From the NCBI RefSeq assembly GCF_000092785.1, contig NC_014225.1, forward strand, positions 1,625,340 through 1,689,339: a DNA stretch of 64,000 nucleotides, written 5' to 3'. Positions 33,749 to 42,226 of the stretch are shown piece after piece. Every line of letters begins with the position of its first letter. Position 1 is the first letter of the stretch. The notes below the pieces were generated by a model. It was not told the origin of the DNA. It did no database searches and saw nothing but the letters and a program-made list of their open reading frames with translations. The position numbers were made by a program, and so were the translations under genes. This stretch comes from Waddlia chondrophila WSU 86-1044. GTDB lineage: Bacteria; Chlamydiota; Chlamydiia; Chlamydiales; Waddliaceae.

Positions 33749-36476
33749 TAACAAGTTTTTCCATTTTCTTTTTCAACAAACCTAAAGAGCGGGTTCTCTC
33801 TTCTTGAGAAAGCGTGATCTCTTCACTGATCCTGTCAGGAATGTAGACCTTTTCCACGATCAACTTTCCCTTTTGACTCCACTTGCGCAAATCGTAATTG
33901 CCTTTGTCATCAAGAAACTTTTTTTCCGTTTTCAATTGCCCGTTGGCATACCACTTACGCGCAATCCCTACAGAGCGCCCGTGCTCATACTCAGACTCCC
34001 GCATCAAACATCCTTCCGGAGACCAATGCAGCTCTTTACCATGCCGCAAGCCATTGAGGAACTCCACGATCCGTTTCCTATTTCCATTTGCATAAAAAAG
34101 TTCCACCTTTCCATTCAACAGACCGTTATCATAATAATAGCGTGTTTTAACCTCGCCATTTTCTTCGAAAAATTCCTGACAGCCTTGGGGAAGATTATCT
34201 TTAAACCGCTGAATACTGAAAATTCTTCCGGAAGGATAAAACTGAAGGTTGACTCCTTGCCTCTCATCATTAAAGAACCAGCCTTGCGCCAAAACATTTC
34301 CATCAGGCCCATAGTACGTCGAAGGGCCGTGCAACCTCCCTTTTTTATAGAAGCATCTCCCTTTCAACCACCCTTTTCGATCATACAGCAAACACTCGCC
34401 ATTATGACTATCACCTACCCATATCTGCCCTTTTTCCGGAGATTCTTTTACCCAAATAGGAGAATAATCATCTTCAAGATCGATTCCCAGCTCCTCTTGC
34501 CGAATTCTTAGCACGCCATTTTCAAACACACCTCCGGCATCGGGAATGGAGACCTCTTTTGCTTTTATTGAGTCTCCAGATTTTGCAGATAATAACGACC
34601 AATCAGTTTTTTTTATCCCTTTCAACTGGATCTCCACATATTTGTGAAGATATTTCAATCGATACAACTCTGTCAGCAGCATCTTTTTGTATCGATCCTC
34701 TTGATTTAGCAAATGAGAGTGAAATCGCAGCTGGATCATATCGCGCATCTTCTTCTTTTCAAAGGCAAAATCCATCTCCTTGATGAGATATTCATAAATC
34801 GGTTCCTGTTTAAGCTTCTCTTCTAATTCGGAATACCTGTCTGTTCCAACGCGCTCGGGAAAACCTATCCTTTGGTCATCTGCATCCAAAAGATCCATGA
34901 TCATCTCTTTAAGCTGCCTCTCCCCTCTTTCAAGGCTCTCTTTCCACTCGTTTGCCGCTTCCTGAACCTTGGCACGGGTCACAGGAAGAGACCGCGCCAG
35001 CACAACATTCACGTGCACCCAATTATCCAAGTCATAACTTCTTATCAAATAGCGCTTTTTAATCTCTTCCAGAGGGATCTCCTCAGCCCCCTGGATCACC
35101 AACCCTTCAACCGTTCCATTAATGAGCTTCAATTCAGGATGCTGCTTGGCGTACAAGGTGTAGTAAGCGCCCTCGTTGATCCAGTCAGAGCGGGTAAAAA
35201 TTCTTTTTCCTTTCGAGTTAACAGCAGGAATGACACGGCTTTTTGGAATCTCTTCAATGAACTGTGTTTCAGTTTTTTTATCCGTTGGATGTGCAACAAT
35301 CCCTTCAGGATAACGCTTCTGCTCCGTATAGGAAAGATCCAACCCTAGAAAAACAATCGGATCGCATTTCAAATGCTCTGCTAAAGACATGCACGCGCAC
35401 GTCGTGCTAACGTTGAAATGCACTTGCTGATCTTCTATTTCAAGCTTTGACAGCATCCACTTCACTGCACCATAAGATTCCGGCCCCCGAAAAAAAAGCT
35501 TGTTTGCGTGCAAAAGATCCGCAGCTAATGCATTAAAATGCACAGTTTGAAAATAAGGAACGGAAAATGCCGTGTTCATCAACATTCGACTCTCAGAGGT
35601 TCGATTCGGATCGATTCCGCATCCAAAGTGGGGAAGAATACCACAAGAATTTAAGACATTCATTCCCGTACCCGCTCCAAAAAGAAGCGCGCGGTTTTTT
35701 AACTGTTTGATAAGAAGCAGCTGATCCTTAATCGAAGGTCCAGCAGCGCAAATCAATGTCGGAACCCCTTCAAACTGCCTAAAGAGATCTTGGCCTCTCA
35801 ACATTTCCGGAAGAGATAAAAGATTGGAGGAGAGATTTGCGATCAGCTCTTTGATCCTATCGCTGCTGCTAAATGCAAACAACCAGACAAGATCTTGTAT
35901 TCTGAGATGGAGCGATTGCTTAAGCAATTTGCTGAAATCGGACCTGTGCTTTTCATAAGCTTCCGATATCGTGATTAGGTAAGTGTCGCGAATGCCGATA
36001 TGAAGAAGCATCTCGAAACCCGCGGGGTAGCCGATTTTTCCACTTTCAAAATTTGATTCAATTGGCACAAGGAGAACTTGAGAGTGCGAAAGCATCTCAA
36101 CTGCCAAAGGCATTTCGAAGACCTTTTTGATCAAACCAAAATCATCTTCCAAGACAATCATCAAACGTTCAGGATCCTCCTCCAGCCATTGCCGGGCAGC
36201 CTGGAAATCATAACCTGCCCCCAGGCCGTAATGGAAGATTGTCTTTAAACCTTTCCTCAGCTGTAAACTTTCAAAGAAACGCTCTGATTCCTTCAACGCC
36301 CCTGCCTGATCATGGTAGGCAAAGGCATTTCCATCCCACTGATGGAAAAGATTATCCTCTCCCAGCTCTGTCTTCAGGGCAGCGAGATGATCTGTCCTAG
36401 CATCTTCAATAAAGGAAACGTGATCGGGCCACTGCCTGCTAAATAGCTCAAAGCACCTTTGTTTGTTAGTTGTCAT
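33732..36476 (-). CDS. Maf/DUF115 glycosyltransferase-like protein fused to MORN-type repeats
   Basis: 914 residues in three parts. N-terminal Maf region with IFHYGLGAGYDFQAARQWLEEDPERLMIVLEDD; DUF115 core near 245 with VPTLICAAGPSIKDQL, ILPHFGCGIDPNRTS and FLGLDLSYTEQKRYPEG; helical middle; and from about 694 to 860 a series of MORN/YwqK-like units (KKGRLHGPSTYYGPDGN, FNDERQGVNLQFYPSGR, DNGLLNGKVELFYANGNRK, LNGLRHGKELHWSPEG, ANGQLKTEKKF). Such repeats often mediate lipid or protein contacts. I chose ATG 36476 because all three paralogues then start MT or near it; TTG 36485 is possible. Overlaps the next gene. Target unknown; likely an envelope or secreted protein. Confidence 0.85.
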   Translation of the reverse strand: MTTNKQRCFELFSRQWPDHVSFIEDARTDHLAALKTELGEDNLFHQWDGNAFAYHDQAGALKESERFFESLQLRKGLKTIFHYGLGAGYDFQAARQWLEEDPERLMIVLEDDFGLIKKVFEMPLAVEMLSHSQVLLVPIESNFESGKIGYPAGFEMLLHIGIRDTYLITISEAYEKHRSDFSKLLKQSLHLRIQDLVWLFAFSSSDRIKELIANLSSNLLSLPEMLRGQDLFRQFEGVPTLICAAGPSIKDQLLLIKQLKNRALLFGAGTGMNVLNSCGILPHFGCGIDPNRTSESRMLMNTAFSVPYFQTVHFNALAADLLHANKLFFRGPESYGAVKWMLSKLEIEDQQVHFNVSTTCACMSLAEHLKCDPIVFLGLDLSYTEQKRYPEGIVAHPTDKKTETQFIEEIPKSRVIPAVNSKGKRIFTRSDWINEGAYYTLYAKQHPELKLINGTVEGLVIQGAEEIPLEEIKKRYLIRSYDLDNWVHVNVVLARSLPVTRAKVQEAANEWKESLERGERQLKEMIMDLLDADDQRIGFPERVGTDRYSELEEKLKQEPIYEYLIKEMDFAFEKKKMRDMIQLRFHSHLLNQEDRYKKMLLTELYRLKYLHKYVEIQLKGIKKTDWSLLSAKSGDSIKAKEVSIPDAGGVFENGVLRIRQEELGIDLEDDYSPIWVKESPEKGQIWVGDSHNGECLLYDRKGWLKGRCFYKKGRLHGPSTYYGPDGNVLAQGWFFNDERQGVNLQFYPSGRIFSIQRFKDNLPQGCQEFFEENGEVKTRYYYDNGLLNGKVELFYANGNRKRIVEFLNGLRHGKELHWSPEGCLMRESEYEHGRSVGIARKWYANGQLKTEKKFLDDKGNYDLRKWSQKGKLIVEKVYIPDRISEEITLSQEERTRSLGLLKKKMEKLVNDQEN

Positions 36477-36481
36477 GACGC

Positions 36482-39400
36482 TCAAGCGCCGTTTTTGTCC
36501 TTTGGATGTTTCAGTAATTGATCCATCAATTGAAGGGTCTGCTCAATCGATTGAATATCCTCAGACATCTGCTCTGCAATTTGATCCAGCTGGCTTCCCA
36601 GAATTTTTTGCGTTTCAGGTGTCTTCCAAAGAGCTTCTTTAGCCCCCTCTGTTGTCTCTTCTCTAAACGATTCAATTTGCTGATAGACCTCGCGTAAGTG
36701 ATCCATTTCGAAAACCAACTCTTTCATTTCCGAAGCAAATGCATCTGCATTTTCAATACCTTCTGCACGGTTCAACTCAGGGACAATATGGCTGACATGT
36801 CCAATAATCTCCTCAATGGATCCCGCCAGTTTGCCTGCCTGATTAGAAACTTTCTCAAAATAATCTTCTCTGAGAAGCAGGTCAGCGGGAAGCTTGACCC
36901 CGTCTGAAGACCATCCATGAACATAAATCACCTTTCCATTTTCATCATAAAAAATCTCTCTTGCCAACTGTCCATTCAAATGCCACGAGCGGGAAAATCC
37001 AATTGGCTTGTCGTTGTTATAATTGATCTCGATCTCTTTGATGCCTCCAAGATTCCAGATGATCTCTTTCCCGTGCCTCTTACCTCTAATGAAGTTGATT
37101 TTCCTTTTCAGGACTCGGCTGGAAAAATATTGGCAAACAAGCCCGTCCAGCTGCCCATCTAAAAAATAGGAACTGAATTTCAAATTCCCATTGGGATAAA
37201 AGCTTTCCTGTTTTCCCGACCGTTTCCCGTTGCGATATCCTTTAATTGCATAAAGGGAGCCCGAACGGTCATAAAACACAGATTTGCCATGTTTGCTTCC
37301 ATTCAAGTAAAACGTTTGGCAAGCCAGCTGTCCATTTGAAAAGTAGCCTCTTGACGGCCCGTGCAACTTTCCAGATTGATAAAATTGGTCGCTGACCACT
37401 CTCCCTTCGTTATCGATAAATTCAACTTTACCACTCCATCCAGTCTGTGAAGAAACAAACTCTTGCATCCTGTCTCTGTCGTTCTCAATCTCGATTTTTA
37501 AAATGTGCTTTGTGTCAAGCTCCCCTTCAAAGGCCACGCCAAGCTCCGCATCTTCTACCCTAAACGCATTTTCATTGACTTCGTATGTTTGGCAGCTTAT
37601 CCGTTCAAGCGCCTTCTGAACATCATTAACATCTTCTTTATCCGCATGTTGACTTGACAACCCTTCTGTAATCAAGTGTCGAATGCGATCTTCTTTTAAA
37701 GTTGTCATGATCCTTTCGATATTTTCCTTACAGACCGCTTTAAGAAAATGATAGCGTTTGAGATTCAATTGCGTGCGGCGCAAATTGATCTCTTTTTGAT
37801 CGATCCGTTTGTCCTGTTCCTTATAAAATGACTCCATATCTTCTCTGCCATAAAAAGAGAGAAATGACTCGTTAAATCTCGCTAAAATGGCCTTGAAAGC
37901 CGCCTCTTGATTCAACAGTTTCAATTCTTGCAAAGCTATGTCTGTGATGAGTTTCGGATTTTCCTGATCCGATTGTTCAATCACCTCAAGAATTTTGTTA
38001 AATTCCTCTATCAAAATTGAGCAGTGACGTTTGCACTTCTTCAAACTGTCGGCCAAAAGCCGCATCTTATCAGCAACAACTTCCGAATCCACAATCTTCT
38101 GAAAAATGCTTTCCTGAACTCTTACATGGATCAAAGCTTCCAAATCGACCGGCGTCTTAAGATACCGATTCTTTACCTCTTCAAGAGATACATTTGGAAC
38201 AGCTTCGACGCCGATGCCTCCTTCAGTTGCGTTGATCACCTTTATCTCAGGTTTTGTAATGCAAAATTGAGAGATCCATACCGATTCCTGTATCCATTTC
38301 CAAAGAGTCTGCACAGGATTGCCGTTGATGTCATCTTTTTCGACCACCTGCTCATTAACACTTCTCGTCTTCGGCAGCTTACCAAGATCGAGTATGGGAT
38401 GGGGCAATATTCCGGATGCATACGATTTTCCTTCAGTATACGCCATATCGACCCCTACAAGGATAATCGGCGAGCATCCCAAGCTTGCTGCAATCGCAAT
38501 GCCGAAATTGACAACATTCGATCCCTCTTCCAAATTTTTCCCTTCGATCCCCAGCTGCTCTTCAAACCATCTGGCAACCTGATATCCTCCGCTGCCGCTG
38601 ACATAGAGGTGCTCTCCATGCAAAAGCCGCAGTGCCTCAGGGAATACGCGATTGCGGAAAAAATAGGGAACTTCATATCCCTGATTCATAAATAGACGGG
38701 AATATTGGCTCAAATTAGGATCAACTGCGATACCGAAATGAGGAAGCCAACCATCAGCATTCACAGCATTCATGGAAGACCCTCCTGCAATCACCAGCGC
38801 ATGATCGCTTAATGTCTCCAAAAGAGCTCGATTTTTTTCCAATGAAGGACCTGCCCCACAAATAATCGCCGGCACTCCCTGAAATTTCTCAAACATCTGG
38901 TCTGCAAATTTTGATTCGGAAAGCTCTAACAGATTCCGGTAGTAATTTGCGAAAAACTGCCGCCCATAGGTCAGCTGTTCCAACAGCTGGAAAGTATTAA
39001 AGTTTTTGTAGTAGCCTACAAGCTTTCTGCAATCTTCTACGGTCTCCGGCTTTGTCTCTTCGTAGAGCTTCAAAGACGAGAAAACGGGTTGATGCAGAAA
39101 AAGAATTGCGGGGATAGAGCCGAAACTGGATTCGAGAAGCCTGCCTTTCTCCCCTCTTTCTAGAAAATACAAAAACGTCTGATCGTGAGTTAATAAATTT
39201 CTCCCGATTTCGGAATTAAAAAGATGATAAACGACTTCCAGATCATCTTCAAGAAACACTAAACGGTGTTCCTTAGCCTTTTCAAGCCAAGACTTCGCGG
39301 CGTTGAAGTAGTGCCCTGCTCCAACTCCGTAAACAAAGATCACACTCGATTGGTAAAGATTGAGCGAACGGAACCACTCCTCAGCCTCCTCAGCAGCATT

Positions 39401-39577
39401 CTCGGCTGAGTGAAACGTCTTTTCAACTCCGTCAATGGCCTCTTTAAGATTCGGTTCGCCGTTGGCCGTCTCGCAAAAAGCGATTCTTTCAGGACAGAGC
39501 TCTAACAAAAGGGTAGACTGCTTTGGACAGTCAGGCGCCCATCTACTCACATTTTTAAGGAGTCTTTCCGAATGCAT
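36482..39577 (-). CDS. Maf/DUF115 glycosyltransferase-like protein fused to MORN-type repeats, largest
   Basis: 1031 residues, first and longest of the three Maf paralogues. The Maf N-terminal motif is FVYGVGAGHYFNAAKSWLEKAKEHRLVFLEDDLE; the DUF115 core begins near 230 (VPAIICGAGPSLEKNRALLETLSDHALVIAGGSSMNAVNADG) with LPHFGIAVDPN and LVGVDMAYTEGKSYASG. MORN/YwqK repeats run about 712-885 (NGQLACQTFYLNGSKHGKSVFY, NGKRSGKQESFYPNGNLK, LDGQLDGLVCQYF, RGKRHGKEIIWN, NGQLAREIFY), followed by a 140-residue helical tail. AGGAG with a 6-base spacer favours ATG 39577 over 39583. It follows the 140-residue gene by 16 bases. Confidence 0.85.
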   Translation of the reverse strand: MHSERLLKNVSRWAPDCPKQSTLLLELCPERIAFCETANGEPNLKEAIDGVEKTFHSAENAAEEAEEWFRSLNLYQSSVIFVYGVGAGHYFNAAKSWLEKAKEHRLVFLEDDLEVVYHLFNSEIGRNLLTHDQTFLYFLERGEKGRLLESSFGSIPAILFLHQPVFSSLKLYEETKPETVEDCRKLVGYYKNFNTFQLLEQLTYGRQFFANYYRNLLELSESKFADQMFEKFQGVPAIICGAGPSLEKNRALLETLSDHALVIAGGSSMNAVNADGWLPHFGIAVDPNLSQYSRLFMNQGYEVPYFFRNRVFPEALRLLHGEHLYVSGSGGYQVARWFEEQLGIEGKNLEEGSNVVNFGIAIAASLGCSPIILVGVDMAYTEGKSYASGILPHPILDLGKLPKTRSVNEQVVEKDDINGNPVQTLWKWIQESVWISQFCITKPEIKVINATEGGIGVEAVPNVSLEEVKNRYLKTPVDLEALIHVRVQESIFQKIVDSEVVADKMRLLADSLKKCKRHCSILIEEFNKILEVIEQSDQENPKLITDIALQELKLLNQEAAFKAILARFNESFLSFYGREDMESFYKEQDKRIDQKEINLRRTQLNLKRYHFLKAVCKENIERIMTTLKEDRIRHLITEGLSSQHADKEDVNDVQKALERISCQTYEVNENAFRVEDAELGVAFEGELDTKHILKIEIENDRDRMQEFVSSQTGWSGKVEFIDNEGRVVSDQFYQSGKLHGPSRGYFSNGQLACQTFYLNGSKHGKSVFYDRSGSLYAIKGYRNGKRSGKQESFYPNGNLKFSSYFLDGQLDGLVCQYFSSRVLKRKINFIRGKRHGKEIIWNLGGIKEIEINYNNDKPIGFSRSWHLNGQLAREIFYDENGKVIYVHGWSSDGVKLPADLLLREDYFEKVSNQAGKLAGSIEEIIGHVSHIVPELNRAEGIENADAFASEMKELVFEMDHLREVYQQIESFREETTEGAKEALWKTPETQKILGSQLDQIAEQMSEDIQSIEQTLQLMDQLLKHPKDKNGA

Positions 39578-39593
39578 TGTCATCTCCTACCTC

Positions 39594-40016
39594 CTAAAGC
39601 GGCAGCCACCCTTGTCCGCCAAGTTTTTTGAATTTTTTCTTTCTTTTTTTTCCCGTCGATTTTTCTTGTTTTTTCTGCATCTTGGCAGCGCGGAACCTAA
39701 GCTCATATTGCTTTTCCAATACCTGCAGTCTTTTCTTCAATTGATCAGCGCGCGCAATCATTTTCTGACTTTTCGTCGTTGGATTGTCAGAAAAATTCTC
39801 TATGTGGCTTCCCAGCTCCTCATCGGTAATTCCGCTCATTTTAAGCGCCTGATCGGTGACATTTCTAAAGAACTGCACCTTCATTTCCAGAAAGTCCAGC
39901 TGATTCATCAAGTCTTTGTCGACTTTTCCCTTGATCGCTTCTTTCTTGTTTTCATCAGCGACTTCCAGCAATTCTGCAATTTGATCTAATATTGAATCGA
40001 AAGGCTCTGATTCCAC
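39594..40016 (-). CDS. Small coiled-coil protein leading the Maf-like operon
   Basis: Unrecognised, 140 residues, entirely helical and charged: an acidic N-terminal half (SILDQIAELLEVADENKKEAIKG) and a basic C-terminal coiled coil (KKRLQVLEKQYELRFRAAKMQKKQEKSTGKKRKKKFKKLGG). The start is GTG at 40016, with an in-frame TAG two codons upstream; SD is poor. It is 16 bases upstream of the largest Maf-like gene, so the four genes form one operon. By position it could be a chaperone or the acceptor protein of the transferases; neither is shown by sequence. Confidence 0.65.
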   Translation of the reverse strand: MESEPFDSILDQIAELLEVADENKKEAIKGKVDKDLMNQLDFLEMKVQFFRNVTDQALKMSGITDEELGSHIENFSDNPTTKSQKMIARADQLKKRLQVLEKQYELRFRAAKMQKKQEKSTGKKRKKKFKKLGGQGWLPL

Positions 40017-40120
40017 TTCCTACCAACTGCCTTTTTTAAGAGGGTGTCTATAATTATACGTTCATTTTTGATTATAACATATAATTTTAAATAGGCAAAT
40101 TCGGATAGAAACTCTTCTCG

Positions 40121-40579
40121 TTAAAAAAGACAGCTATTGACCAGATCGGCATATCGAGGAAGCCCATTGATAAATTCATAGCCATTCATCGAAGGGTTAA
40201 AACGACCGGTTTGGACTCCTTCCGCATTTGCAAGGGAAATGAATAAAGATTGTAAATAACGGTTATACCCGATGACTTGATTCTTTGCTTTCGCATCTAA
40301 TTTAACCGACTTGCATTCAATAAGCAGCAATGGATATAGCGAATGCTTTGGATGAATTCCCTTGGCAAAGCAGACAATATCTGCCCGCCTGCTCGGAATC
40401 TGACGAGAATTCAAATTAAGATGAGGCATCTGATCCAGCCCCCTCTCAACAACAAGAGTTTCCAATGGATAACCTAAACGGTTCACCATTAAGCTAAGAA
40501 GAGATTGCCTGATCATCTCTTCCGGAGTCGAAGCTACAGAAAATTTTCTGACCAGGCAATGGAGAAATCCTTGACTCAA
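40121..40579 (-). CDS. HsdR N-terminal-like PD-(D/E)XK protein
   Basis: 152 residues matching the type I restriction HSDR_N_2-like nuclease fold: TPEEMIRQSLLSLMVNRLGYP at the N-terminus, then SRRADIVCFAKG and LLLIECKSVKLDAKAKNQVIGYNRY, which give the Asp and Glu-x-Lys of the PD-(D/E)XK core. It stands alone, with no methyltransferase or specificity gene, so restriction is unlikely; a repair or RNA/DNA-processing role is possible. The start is TTG at 40579, overlapping the hpf stop by 4 bases (TTGA); the N-terminal family motif requires this early start. Confidence 0.75.
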   Translation of the reverse strand: MSQGFLHCLVRKFSVASTPEEMIRQSLLSLMVNRLGYPLETLVVERGLDQMPHLNLNSRQIPSRRADIVCFAKGIHPKHSLYPLLLIECKSVKLDAKAKNQVIGYNRYLQSLFISLANAEGVQTGRFNPSMNGYEFINGLPRYADLVNSCLF

Positions 40580-41214
40580 GACTCGACTTCAATCACTCCG
40601 AAGTTTTCGTCATGACGTCTGTAAATCACTTTTAATTTTTGATCTTCCTCGTGACGGAAAATTAAAAATGGATCAAGCGAGAGCTCCATTTTCATGACTG
40701 CCTCGTCAAAGGTCAACGTTTTTAAGGGAACAGTTTTCTGCTTGACAATCTCATGCGGTTGATACCTTTTCAGCAGCTCTTCCCTGTCCTGATCCTCGAT
40801 GTCAAGGTTGAAATCCTCTATCTCAGCCTCTTCAGGCTTTTTGAAGACATTAACCTTCAAGTCGACAATATTGGCCGGCTTGGCAGTGTGCTCCCTGATA
40901 CGCGTTTTATAACGGCGCAACTGGGTTTCAATTTTTTCGACAGCGCGATCAATCGAAGCATACATATCCGTAGTGGATGCGGTGCTTTTGATTTTGACAT
41001 GATCCACTTTAATCACAATGTCAACCCGGTGATCAAGCTTTTGGATATCCATAATGACACGAACATCTATGATACGAGACGTGAAGCGCTCGATTTTTGA
41101 AAGCTTGTCAATAGCGTAGTCTTTCATCGCATCTGTGACGAGGACATCGCGCCCGGTAACATGGATCTTGTAACCTTCTCCTACAAATTCTTTTGCTTTT
41201 GCATTCCCTTTCAT
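40576..41214 (-). CDS. hpf: Long-form ribosome hibernation promoting factor
   Basis: Dimerises and silences ribosomes, probably in non-replicating stages. The N-terminal HPF/RaiA domain spans YKIHVTGRDVLVTDAMKDYAIDKLSKIERF to the basic helix IDRAVEKIETQLRRYKTRI. After a linker, the C-terminal dimerisation domain follows (VKQKTVPLKTLTFDEAVMKMELSLDPFLIFRHEEDQKLKVIYRRHDENFGVIEVE), as in long HPF of Gram-positive type. Length 212. It overlaps the next gene by 4 bases and is 31 bases from tRNA-Arg on the same strand. Confidence 0.93.
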   Translation of the reverse strand: MKGNAKAKEFVGEGYKIHVTGRDVLVTDAMKDYAIDKLSKIERFTSRIIDVRVIMDIQKLDHRVDIVIKVDHVKIKSTASTTDMYASIDRAVEKIETQLRRYKTRIREHTAKPANIVDLKVNVFKKPEEAEIEDFNLDIEDQDREELLKRYQPHEIVKQKTVPLKTLTFDEAVMKMELSLDPFLIFRHEEDQKLKVIYRRHDENFGVIEVES

Positions 41215-41245
41215 CTTATCTATGACCTCGCCAAGTTTTCAGATC

Positions 41246-41319
41246 TGCACCGAAGAGGACTCGAACCTCTAACCACCCGGTTCGAAGCCGGGTACTCTAT
41301 CCGATTGAGCTATCGGTGC
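41246..41319 (-). tRNA. tRNA-Arg (anticodon TCG)
   Basis: Minus-strand cloverleaf of 74 bases: acceptor GCACCGA/TCGGTGC with discriminator A; D-arm TAGCTCAATCGGATAGAGTA; anticodon stem CCCGG/CCGGG with loop CTTCGAA (anticodon TCG); T-arm AGAGGTTCGAGTCCTCT. No encoded CCA. Confidence 0.97.
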
Positions 41320-41381
41320 TCAAACCAACTCTTTCAAGTGGACATTCTAACCACACGCAAGATAAACTGAAAGCAAAAAAT

Positions 41382-42068
41382 ATGGAAACGATACGTGCAG
41401 AAGGGATTATCCTTCAATCCCTCCCTGTAAAAGACTGGGATCTATTAATTACCGCATTCACAAAAGAGTTCGGTGTCATGAAATTCTACTACAAAAAGGG
41501 TCAAAGCAAGAAGAGAAGCAAAGGAGCGTTGACCTCGCCATTGACATGCGCTGAATTTATCTGCCGAAAAGGAAATTTTGATCTGATCCCGCTTAACGAA
41601 ATTTCTGTGATCGATCTCCACATTGACTTGAGAAAAACGCTGGAATTTCTCGAATACTCATGCTCCTGGCTGAAACTGATCCAGCGTTCACAGCTTCCCG
41701 GGAAACCAGCTCCGAATCTTTACCTGCTATTAAAAGCATTCTTACACTCCCTGCCCCAATTTCCAAAACCGGAAACGCTGCATGCTTGCTTTCTACTTAA
41801 ACTTTTAAGACACGAAGGGCTGATAGAGCTCAACCCTTTTTGCTCAGTTTGCAGTGGACCTGCCGCTTTCCAAGCGGGAGAACCGTTTTGCGCCTCCCAC
41901 TGTTCAACCAACGCCATCCCCTTTAATGCAAATGAATTGGATTTAATGCAGACGCTGACATTTTGCCGCTCGCTCAAGGAAATTGAAAATGAACGGATCG
42001 ACTTTTCTTTCCTTGAAAAAATCTCGCAACTTTATAGAAGGATCGCCGAAGATTTTTCTACTTGCTAG
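41382..42068 (+). CDS. recO: DNA repair protein RecO
   Basis: Recombination mediator that helps RecA load in the RecFOR pathway. N-terminal OB fold (IRAEGIILQSLPVKDWDLLITAFTKEFGVMKFYYKKGQ), a helical domain, and a zinc site formed by CSVCSGPAAF...CASHC. The frame reaches back into the tRNA region, but METIRAEGIIL at 41382 is the family start (228 residues). No strong SD. Divergent from tRNA-Arg. Confidence 0.9.
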   Translation: METIRAEGIILQSLPVKDWDLLITAFTKEFGVMKFYYKKGQSKKRSKGALTSPLTCAEFICRKGNFDLIPLNEISVIDLHIDLRKTLEFLEYSCSWLKLIQRSQLPGKPAPNLYLLLKAFLHSLPQFPKPETLHACFLLKLLRHEGLIELNPFCSVCSGPAAFQAGEPFCASHCSTNAIPFNANELDLMQTLTFCRSLKEIENERIDFSFLEKISQLYRRIAEDFSTC

Positions 42069-42114
42069 AATCCACCTCCCAATGGTATAGTTTGGGCTCT
42101 TTAAGTGATATCCT

Positions 42115-42198
42115 GCGGAAGTGGCGGAACTGGTAGACGCGCTATCTTGAGGGGGTAGTGGGGTTTTCCCCGTGGGGGTTCAAGTCCCCCCTTTCGCA
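42115..42198 (+). tRNA. tRNA-Leu (anticodon GAG)
   Basis: 84-base class II tRNA: acceptor GCGGAAG/CTTTCGC with one G-T pair, discriminator A; D-arm TGGCGGAACTGGTAGACGCG; anticodon stem CTATC/GGTAG with loop TTGAGGG (anticodon GAG); long variable arm TGGGGTTTTCCCCG; T-arm GGGGGTTCAAGTCCCCC. Confidence 0.96.
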
Positions 42199-42226
42199 AT
42201 TTTTAAATCAATCCATTGAGGCCTCA

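Noticed and set aside
31871-39577. Flagellar gene cluster suggested by Maf homology
   Set aside because: No flagellin, hook, motor or chaperone genes are adjacent; only the transferase-like genes and a coiled-coil gene are present.
40121-40579. Restriction-modification system
   Set aside because: Only the nuclease-like domain is present; no methyltransferase, specificity or helicase subunit is nearby.
42158-42226. N-terminal extension of the DUF155 gene
   Set aside because: It would start inside tRNA-Leu.
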